From Candidatus Helarchaeota archaeon (lineage in GTDB: Archaea; Asgardarchaeota; Lokiarchaeia; Helarchaeales; JABXJV01): DNA of 64,000 bases. The notes under the pieces were generated by a model that had not been told where the DNA came from, searched no databases, and was given only the letters and a program-made list of their open reading frames with translations. The translations under genes were made by a program, and so were the position numbers. Positions 57,523-64,000 of this stretch are shown in pieces; within the stretch, counting starts at the first letter, position 1, and the number at the start of each line of letters is the position of its first letter. The DNA lies in the NCBI GenBank assembly GCA_013375355.1, contig JABXJV010000276.1:1-64000 (forward strand), written 5' to 3'.

Positions 57523-57903
57523 ATGCAAGAAATACCACCACATTTACAACACCAAATTATGCAACTCCAGCAACTCCAACAACGATTAGAAATGCTGGTT
57601 GCTCAGAAAAGTCAAATGGAAATTCGAATGAAAGAGGCGGAAAAAGCATTATCTGAATTAGAGAAATTAAGTGAGGGTGCTATTGTATATAAAAACGTTG
57701 GTACAATATTAGTAAAATCCCAAAAAGACAAAGTAAAAGAAGAACTTGTTGATAAAAAAGACACTTTAGAGATGAGACTTAAGACAATTCAGCGCCAAGA
57801 AGAACGTACAAGACAACAATTTGAAGAAGCAAGAACTAAAATTCAAAGTGCACTACAGCGACCAGGAACTAAATCAGATCTTGGAACTCTTGGCCCAATG
57901 TAA
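57523..57903 (+). CDS. pfdB: Prefoldin beta subunit
   Basis: A 126-residue coiled-coil protein: HLQHQIMQLQQLQQRLEML, EKALSELEKLSEGAIVYKNVG, ILVKSQKDKVKEELVDKKDTLE. The helix-hairpin-helix plan and the VYKNVGTIL turn are those of prefoldin beta, which passes unfolded proteins to the thermosome also encoded here. Followed after 47 bases by a DUF3194 gene, a conserved archaeal pair. Confidence 0.93.
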   Translation: MQEIPPHLQHQIMQLQQLQQRLEMLVAQKSQMEIRMKEAEKALSELEKLSEGAIVYKNVGTILVKSQKDKVKEELVDKKDTLEMRLKTIQRQEERTRQQFEEARTKIQSALQRPGTKSDLGTLGPM

Positions 57904-57950
57904 TTGATTTCATACTATTTTTTCCTAATACTTAATTCTTTGGATATCAA

Positions 57951-58235
57951 ATGATTATTAAAATTGGTATACCCGCTTTAAATGAAGAAGAAATCATAAA
58001 AATATCCGAGATTGCTGACTTTAAAATAAAAGAATTTATATTTTCAAAAGTTAAGAAATCTAAAGTCACTATACTTGAGAGTACAATTGAAATTAATAGA
58101 GAAAATAATATTTGTAATATTGAAATAGAATTAGACCTTGAAGTTCCTTCTCTATCCACCTCAGAAGTTGAAAAATTAGCTGAAAATGCTATTAACAAAG
58201 CTTTTAAGGCAATTGAAAACGAGTTTAAAAAATAA
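57951..58235 (+). CDS. DUF3194 family protein
   Basis: A 94-residue small protein (IGIPALNEEEIIKISEIADF, IEIELDLEVPSLSTSEVEKLAENAI). Its place right after prefoldin beta and its sequence fit the archaeal family DUF3194. The structure is presumably alpha/beta; function unknown. Confidence 0.75.
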   Translation: MIIKIGIPALNEEEIIKISEIADFKIKEFIFSKVKKSKVTILESTIEINRENNICNIEIELDLEVPSLSTSEVEKLAENAINKAFKAIENEFKK

Positions 58236-58270
58236 AAATCTTTACAAATATTCAAACATCTTTTTTTCTA

Positions 58271-58543
58271 TTAACCTAACATTGTAGCTAAAAATAATAC
58301 AAGAACCATAACACCCATTAAAATCATCATCATCATGCTATTTCTTTTATTTTTCTTTTCTTGCTCGAGTTTCCATTCTTGATATTCTCCGCTACATTTT
58401 GAAGAACAAAAATCTTCTTTATCCATCCCGATTGCCACACCACATACAGAACAATGTTTGTGGGGTTCCCATTTTTTTATCCATTTTTGTTTTTTTGAAG
58501 TAGAACTATCTTCTGATTTTTTCTTATTTTGAATTTGGACCAC
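58271..58543 (-). CDS. DUF2116 zinc-ribbon membrane protein
   Basis: A 90-residue protein with a zinc ribbon HKHCSVCGVAIGMDKEDFCS followed by C-x3-C (SSKCSG), and a single C-terminal membrane segment (MMMMILMGVMVLVLFLATML). This matches DUF2116. It starts at GTG 58543, 5 bases after the pyrH stop, so the two are co-transcribed. Function unknown. Confidence 0.8.
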   Translation of the reverse strand: MVQIQNKKKSEDSSTSKKQKWIKKWEPHKHCSVCGVAIGMDKEDFCSSKCSGEYQEWKLEQEKKNKRNSMMMMILMGVMVLVLFLATMLG

Positions 58544-58548
58544 CTTTT

Positions 58549-59235
58549 TTAATCATAAACAATTTTCGTTCCTATTTTTTCACCATTTATTATTTTTATA
58601 ATATTTTTTGGATCTTCTCCTGAAATAAAGAAGAATGGGATTTTAGATCTTTTAATTATTAAATAAGCTACATAATCGAATAAAGAATATTCCCCCGCTT
58701 TTGATTTTTCAAAATTGATATATTTTCCAAAATCCGAAATGTTCAAGACATCCAATTTTTTGGCTGATGGATCTTGTTTAGGATCTGCAGTATAAACACC
58801 CGAAACATCCGTTGCATTGATTAATAAATTAGCTTTTAATCGTTCAGCTAATAAACTTGCTACAGCATTGGTCGATTGCCCCGGTTGTAAACCTCCTAAG
58901 ACAATGATTTTACCACTTTCAAATGCTGATACCGCATCAGAAAGTGAATCAAATGTCTTGGGATATGCCAATTCATCTAATGCAGTAATAAGAAGTCTAG
59001 CATGTATTTTTGCTATTTCGATTCCTATTTCATCAGAAAGTGCTTCAGGTGCGCCTAACTCTCTTGCAGTTCTTATATAGGAGTGCGCACTCTTTCCGCC
59101 TCCAACTATTAAGGCTATTTCATTATTTTCTTTGATTTTTCTTAAAATATTAACTAATTCCTTCAAGTAATTAATTCGAATTTCGCCATTTGTGTCTTGA
59201 ATTAGGGAACCGCCAACTTTAATTACAATTCTCAT
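58549..59235 (-). CDS. pyrH: UMP kinase
   Basis: A 228-residue amino-acid-kinase-fold enzyme of the archaeal UMP kinase type. IVIKVGGSLIQ, ALIVGGGKSAHSYI, VLGGLQPGQSTNAVASLLAE, LINATDVSGVYTADPKQDPSAKK are typical. It phosphorylates UMP in pyrimidine metabolism. GGAGG lies upstream of ATG 59235. Confidence 0.92.
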   Translation of the reverse strand: MRIVIKVGGSLIQDTNGEIRINYLKELVNILRKIKENNEIALIVGGGKSAHSYIRTARELGAPEALSDEIGIEIAKIHARLLITALDELAYPKTFDSLSDAVSAFESGKIIVLGGLQPGQSTNAVASLLAERLKANLLINATDVSGVYTADPKQDPSAKKLDVLNISDFGKYINFEKSKAGEYSLFDYVAYLIIKRSKIPFFFISGEDPKNIIKIINGEKIGTKIVYD

Positions 59236-59488
59236 TGGTTTAAGGTCCTCCTAAACAATTTTTTTTTTCAGTCAAATTATAATCTTTTTACCAAATAAAA
59301 AGAAATTGTTACGTAAAAAACGATTTAATATTTTCAAAAAATATTGCTTATGCGTAAATCATTAAAGAAAATATTTTGATTAATCAATTAATTAAATAAA
59401 TATTACATAGTAATTAAATTAAAACATATTTAGATTGATCTAATCATTTATGATTTCTCTTTTATTTAAGTTAAAAAAGATTTGAGTT

Positions 59489-62284
59489 ATGATTTCAATG
59501 TCGTTGGATAAAAATAAACTTAGAGATCTCTTTGGTCCTGAAAAATATAAAGTTATGCTATTCGATGAATTAGGGTTTCAAAGAAAACAGTGTAAGATTT
59601 GTGGTGATTATTTCTGGACTTTAAATCCTGATTCAGAAATCTGTGGGGATACTAAGTGTGTAGGAGGTTATCAATTCATTGGACAATCCGTTAAAGGATC
59701 ATGGGATTTTCATGATACCATAAAAAAATGGTCGGAATTTTTTGTAAAATACGATCATAAAAGAATTAAAGAATATCCTGTTGTTGCACGGTGGAGAAAC
59801 GATCTTTTTTTCACGCTTGCTTCTATTACTTGTTTTCAACCTCATGTATTGAATAGTACAATTCTACCTCCTGCTAATCCTTTGGTCATTCCTCAACCAT
59901 GCATACGATTCGGAGGAAAAGGATTCAACGACATTGATAATGTAGGAAAAACAGGTCGCCACCTCACTTCTTTTATTATGGGGGGACAACACTCGTTTAA
60001 TAATGAAAAACTAAAATTAAAGGGATATTGGATGGACCGATGCATTGAACTGGATTTTAAGTTTCTAACAGACGTTTTAAAAATTGATCCAACTGAAATA
60101 ACGCTTCGCGAAGATATTTGGCTGGGAGGAGGAAATTTTGGACCTTGTTTAGAATCCTTTGCCAAAGGATTAGAAATTGTAAACAGTGTTTTTATGCAGT
60201 ATGAAGTGCTTCCTGATCAAAGCTATCGTCAAATGGATATGACAGTTGTAGATGTTGGTTGGGGAATGGAACGAATAGGGTGGTTTGCTTTAGGCACCCC
60301 AACTATTTATGAGGCGACATTTGGACCGGTTTTTGAAAATGTTAGAAAGAATTCGGATATTAACGTTGATAAGGAGTTAATGTCACGTTATGCTGTAATA
60401 TCTGGGCTGCTTAATGTTGATGAAGTAGAAAATATTGAGCAAGCTCGAAAAAAAGTAGCTTCAGAATTAGGTTTGACATATAATGAGCTGGAATCTCAGT
60501 TAGGTCCTCTTGAGGCTGCTTATGCTATAACAGATCATATGCGCACTCTTATATTTGCAGTAGCAGATGGTGCCTTTCCATCAAATGTTGGTGGTGGTTA
60601 TAATCTCCGAATCATTTTAAGACGTGCAATGAGTTTGAACAATATTTACAATTTAAGTTTGAATTTAACAGAATTATGTTACGACTTAATTAAATATTTT
60701 ACCCGAACATATAACCGTTTAGAAAGTGCAAATAATATTATTGAAGATATTCTTAAAGTAGAACTAGATAGATTCCAAGAATCGAGAAGAAAAGGGGTTA
60801 ATTATGTTAAAAAACTTTTAAAAGAAAAGAAAAAGATTGAAATAGATAAATACATCGAACTATATGAATCTCACGGAATACCACCTGAATTAGTTCAAGA
60901 AATTGCCATAGAAGAGAATCTCCAGATTGATGTGCCAGGGGATTTTTATGTAACACTGGGTGAAAAACGAGTTCAATCACAAATAGTTTCAAAAATTGAG
61001 ACTTTAGAAGATAAACTTAAAGGAAAGTTCGATAATTTACCCGAAACAGTTCAATTATATGAAAAAAATTCTTATAACTCAGAATTTAAGGCTAAAATTC
61101 TTCAAATTGTTGATAATATATTTGTGGTTTTGGATAAGACATTATTTTACCCAACTAGTGGTGGTCAACTTCATGATACAGGAAAAATAGGCGATGAAGA
61201 CGTAAAAAATGTCGAAAAAGTCGGAAATGTAATTGTTCATGAATTAAATAGGGTAACTTCTTCACTAAAAATCGGTCAAGAAATTATAGGAAAAATCGAT
61301 TGGGATAGGCGGATATCCTTAATGCGTCATCACACAGCAACACATATTGTAAATTATGCTGCAAGACAAGTTTTAGGAAACCATGTGTGGCAAGGAGGAA
61401 CGGAAAAAACTCCTGAAAGAGCACATCTGGATATATCACATTATAAAGCTGTTAATAAAGAAGAATTATGGAAAATTGAAAAAGTTGCAAATGAATTAGT
61501 TTTAAAAAACATTAAGTTACATAAAGAGGAAATGGCTAGAAATCAAGCAGAATCAAACTTTGGCTTCACTATCTATCAAGGTGGAGCAGTTCCTGGTAAA
61601 ACCTTAAAAATAATTAACATAGGTGATTTTGATGTCGAAGCTTGCGGTGGAACACATCTTGATAACACTAATGAAGTTGGATCCATCAAAATGATCGGAT
61701 CAAAAAGAATTCAAGATGGAATAGTGCGTTTGGAGTATACAGCTGGTAAAGCAGCCATAAAATATAACCAAGAATTAGAAAAAATATTGGAGCAGACAGC
61801 TCAAATGTTCAATATTGGGAAAAAAGAAATACCATCGGTAACCAAACGTTTCTTTAATGATTGGAAGGATGCCATGAAAGAGAGCGAACGTTTGAGAAAA
61901 GAATTATCTTTGTTAATTGCTGAACAATTATTTACCCGTGCCGAACAATATAAACAAATTAAAATTGTTCACAAAGTCTTTGATAACAAATCTGTAGATG
62001 ATTTAATTGAAATTGGGAATGCATTAATTTCTATGAGTAATGATATTATCGGAATTTTAGCAACAACTCAGAATGAAAAAGTTAATACTTTAATAGTTGC
62101 TGGATCCAAAACTCAATCAAGAGGAATTCATGCCGGCAAAACAATGAAGGAATTGGCAAAAATTTTAGGCGGTGGTGGAGGAGGAAAGGCAGAAATGGCA
62201 CAAGGTGGAGGAATGCCCTTAGAAAATGTTCAAAAGATACGAAATAAATGTTTAGAAATCATAAATAAACAAATTAAACCCTGA
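59489..62284 (+). CDS. alaS: Alanyl-tRNA synthetase
   Basis: A 931-residue archaeal-type AlaRS. An N-terminal zinc finger (CKICGDYFWTLNPDSEICGD) precedes the catalytic core (RWRNDLFFTLASITCFQPHV, WLGGGNFGPCLESFAKGLEI, TVVDVGWGMERIGWFA). The editing domain has HHTATHIVNYAARQVLG and VEACGGTHLD. The C-Ala part ends GGGGGGKAEMAQGGGM. ATG 59489 is chosen; ATG 59498 is an alternative. Intact and of normal length. Confidence 0.96.
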   Translation: MISMSLDKNKLRDLFGPEKYKVMLFDELGFQRKQCKICGDYFWTLNPDSEICGDTKCVGGYQFIGQSVKGSWDFHDTIKKWSEFFVKYDHKRIKEYPVVARWRNDLFFTLASITCFQPHVLNSTILPPANPLVIPQPCIRFGGKGFNDIDNVGKTGRHLTSFIMGGQHSFNNEKLKLKGYWMDRCIELDFKFLTDVLKIDPTEITLREDIWLGGGNFGPCLESFAKGLEIVNSVFMQYEVLPDQSYRQMDMTVVDVGWGMERIGWFALGTPTIYEATFGPVFENVRKNSDINVDKELMSRYAVISGLLNVDEVENIEQARKKVASELGLTYNELESQLGPLEAAYAITDHMRTLIFAVADGAFPSNVGGGYNLRIILRRAMSLNNIYNLSLNLTELCYDLIKYFTRTYNRLESANNIIEDILKVELDRFQESRRKGVNYVKKLLKEKKKIEIDKYIELYESHGIPPELVQEIAIEENLQIDVPGDFYVTLGEKRVQSQIVSKIETLEDKLKGKFDNLPETVQLYEKNSYNSEFKAKILQIVDNIFVVLDKTLFYPTSGGQLHDTGKIGDEDVKNVEKVGNVIVHELNRVTSSLKIGQEIIGKIDWDRRISLMRHHTATHIVNYAARQVLGNHVWQGGTEKTPERAHLDISHYKAVNKEELWKIEKVANELVLKNIKLHKEEMARNQAESNFGFTIYQGGAVPGKTLKIINIGDFDVEACGGTHLDNTNEVGSIKMIGSKRIQDGIVRLEYTAGKAAIKYNQELEKILEQTAQMFNIGKKEIPSVTKRFFNDWKDAMKESERLRKELSLLIAEQLFTRAEQYKQIKIVHKVFDNKSVDDLIEIGNALISMSNDIIGILATTQNEKVNTLIVAGSKTQSRGIHAGKTMKELAKILGGGGGGKAEMAQGGGMPLENVQKIRNKCLEIINKQIKP

Positions 62285-62285
62285 T

Positions 62286-63356
62286 TTATTTTTTTAATAT
62301 TAATTTTTTAATAAACGCAATAAGAATTCCATATATCTCGACAATTTCTTCAGCTTTAACTCCTTTTATATCCAATGATTTGAGGCATAATTTAATATTC
62401 TCTTTAATATTTTGCACCATTCCATTAATGGATTGATAAGTATTTGGAAATGTAAATCGATAAAAATCAAATATGCTAATTTTTCCTTTTCTCATTTCAT
62501 TTAAACTATTTTCCAATTGTTTTATTAAATTAGAATTTAAATTATTTTTATTTTTTATGAGGTTGATTAATTTTTTTCCTTCCGTATTCCAGTTTTCATT
62601 TAATACTAAAGCCATTACAATGTTAGGCTGCTCAATCTCGATATCTTGCCAAAATAAATCTCTCAAATCATCTATTAATTGTGCAAGCATTCCAATATTA
62701 AAAAATAAATCAAAGTAGGCTTTTTTATTTTTAAAATTCAAACTAAAAAACCTATAGAGAAAATATCCCATACCACGAAAAAAATTCCCGAATTTTGTTT
62801 TATGAACTTCAATAATATCGTTACTGGTGAATAGGTCAGAAATTTTTTCAGTTACAATCCTATCAATGAGACTTTCAATTTTTACAGACTCATCTTTAGG
62901 ATAAACTACCCTCTCGGCATAGCGATTTAAATTATCCAAAAAAGATTCAAAAAAGATTCTCATTTTTTCCGAAATTAGACCCTCAGAATATGCATTCTTT
63001 AAAATTTTTCCAAATGTGCATCTAAAAACCTTTTTCGTATTTTGATATTTTTCAATTTCATTTTCTTTTGTCACTTGCCGGTCTCTAATTCTATCTTCTA
63101 AGGCAAAAAATAAATGACATAAATCAACTAGACAATTTGCAAAAATTCTCTTTTTTTCATTTTTTTCGAATTCATTGCTCAAAATTAAACTTATTATTAA
63201 TGAAGGTGCTATTACAGAACTCCAAACTACATCTTTTTTTGATAATTGAAAATCCTGGATACATAGTTGACCGAATTTATTTCTTAATTTTAAAATAGAT
63301 TTAATTTCTGCACCATATTTATTAAACTTCTTTAATTTCTCCAATAAAATTACCAA
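62286..63356 (-). CDS. Isoprenoid-synthase-fold protein with altered first Asp-rich motif
   Basis: A 356-residue, largely helical protein. CLVDLCHLFFALEDRIRD sits where polyprenyl synthases have their first DDxxD motif, but here as EDRIRD. AQLIDDLRDLFWQDIEIEQP matches the second motif (QxxDDxxD). Between them is a long non-conserved helical stretch. It may still bind a prenyl diphosphate, but chain-length determinants cannot be judged. It converges with alaS with 1 base between the stops. Confidence 0.6.
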   Translation of the reverse strand: MVILLEKLKKFNKYGAEIKSILKLRNKFGQLCIQDFQLSKKDVVWSSVIAPSLIISLILSNEFEKNEKKRIFANCLVDLCHLFFALEDRIRDRQVTKENEIEKYQNTKKVFRCTFGKILKNAYSEGLISEKMRIFFESFLDNLNRYAERVVYPKDESVKIESLIDRIVTEKISDLFTSNDIIEVHKTKFGNFFRGMGYFLYRFFSLNFKNKKAYFDLFFNIGMLAQLIDDLRDLFWQDIEIEQPNIVMALVLNENWNTEGKKLINLIKNKNNLNSNLIKQLENSLNEMRKGKISIFDFYRFTFPNTYQSINGMVQNIKENIKLCLKSLDIKGVKAEEIVEIYGILIAFIKKLILKK

Positions 63357-63428
63357 ACTTTCTTTATTTAAATAAATTGTATTAAAAATATTTATTTTAT
63401 TGTTATTGATGTTTCATCTTTTATTTCA

Positions 63429-64000
63429 TTACATGAATGAAATGATTTTTTGATATGCTTGCTCTTTAATAATTGAACCAGCTAAATCAAAAATTGTTTT
63501 TCCTTTATCTAAGAGTAAGCTATCTGCACTAATTACGGTCTCTCCTTGTTTTATTATTTCATGGTCCGGACTATTAACAGCCTTAGCAATTCCTTTTAAT
63601 TTAAATTCGGAAATTTTTTCATTTATTAATGCTGAAAATTCGCCACTTTTGCTAATTGGCTTATCAAAGAAAATATAAATATATTTTGGGGCTAATTTTA
63701 CTAATTTTTCAAACATTAATTTAATTGCTAAATCTGTTTTTTTTGATTTTTTATATCTTTTTGAAATTTTTGAAGCATCTCGAAAGAAACTATCAGCAGC
63801 ATTAATCAAAATTTTGTTATTTAACATGGTTTCTAATGTAATTAAAACATTATATCCATCAATCGAAAGTATTCGATCTTTCAATTGATCTTGAGATAAC
63901 TTCTTTTTATCCCTATTTTTTATTTCATTTTCAGAAAAAATTGCTCTAAATAAAATATGACGTTCATTTTTATCCAAAATATATCTATCTCCAACCAATT
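63429..64000 (-). CDS. DUF434 family protein, N-terminus cut by window end
   Basis: The frame is open to the end of the window, and the visible 190 residues match DUF434: LVGDRYILDKNERHILFRA, LSIDGYNVLITLETML, AADSFFRDASKISKRYK and IFFDKPISKSGEFSALI. The PIN-like acidic residues (IDGYNV, FFDKPIS) suggest a nuclease. The true start lies beyond base 64000. Function unproven. Confidence 0.75.
   Translation of the reverse strand, partial: LVGDRYILDKNERHILFRAIFSENEIKNRDKKKLSQDQLKDRILSIDGYNVLITLETMLNNKILINAADSFFRDASKISKRYKKSKKTDLAIKLMFEKLVKLAPKYIYIFFDKPISKSGEFSALINEKISEFKLKGIAKAVNSPDHEIIKQGETVISADSLLLDKGKTIFDLAGSIIKEQAYQKIISFM

Overview
The window is a gene-dense, AT-rich archaeal chromosome segment. 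Its information-processing genes are all archaeal: RNA polymerase Rpo1N/Rpo1C, L30e and L37Ae, archaeal NusA, thermosome, an Sm-like protein, archaeosine TgtA, proteasome alpha, SBDS, exosome Rrp4/Rrp41/Rrp42, Pcc1, prefoldin beta and an archaeal alanyl-tRNA synthetase. A roadblock/LC7-type protein, a JAMM protease, a GPN-loop GTPase and many TPR and hypothetical proteins suggest an Asgard (Promethearchaeota) genome. That placement is inference from gene content; there is no rRNA in the window to test it.

Layout. 1-8.2 kb: end of an NFACT gene, CBS protein, dihydroorotase-like enzyme, Mut7-C nuclease, three DUF4140/DUF4139-like genes, AMMECR1, NadC, and a ThiI-like protein with a decayed PP-loop. 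8.3-14.1 kb: two paralogous radical SAM genes around a flavodoxin, a gene made of two near-identical 147-codon modules, and a GPN GTPase whose 3' end also survives as a duplicated fragment. 14.2-21.8 kb: FAD oxidase, roadblock protein, moaA, and a compact riboflavin operon (ribB-ribC-ribH-amidohydrolase-reductase) behind two matching palindromes. 22-36.2 kb: TPR, membrane and redox genes (three aldo/keto reductases, an Fe-S protein) and cofG-cofH for the F420 chromophore. 36.4-43.2 kb: a shortened RNA polymerase operon and an intron-containing tRNA-Glu. 43.2-48.2 kb: an operon of HDAC-like deacetylase, tgtA, Sm-like gene and thermosome. 48.5-50.7 kb: nitroreductase-cofD-cofC. 52.8-58.2 kb: the proteasome/exosome superoperon. 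58.3-64 kb: pyrH, alaS, an isoprenoid-synthase-like gene and a DUF434 gene.

The main discovery is two protein-coding genes, rrp41 and the HDAC-family deacetylase, each interrupted by a 32-nt insertion with a stop codon at its start. In both, the insertion folds into a bulge-helix-bulge (BHB), the substrate of the archaeal tRNA splicing endonuclease. Cutting at the standard positions (after the second base of each 3-nt bulge) removes exactly 32 nt and restores an uninterrupted, family-conserved protein (Rrp41 260 aa; deacetylase 353 aa). The tRNA-Glu(CUC) gene in the window carries a BHB intron of the same geometry. The window therefore appears to hold pre-mRNA introns spliced by the tRNA-splicing machinery, within conserved motifs of housekeeping genes.

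Other points of interest: an amidohydrolase-superfamily deaminase embedded in the riboflavin operon, a candidate for the missing archaeal pyrimidine deaminase; a stand-alone nitroreductase overlapping cofD, a candidate dehydro-F420 reductase; an Rpo1C subunit with a lysine-rich heptad-repeat and double zinc-ribbon extension; a structured RNA candidate with C/D-like boxes; and several genes that seem to start at CTG or ATA.
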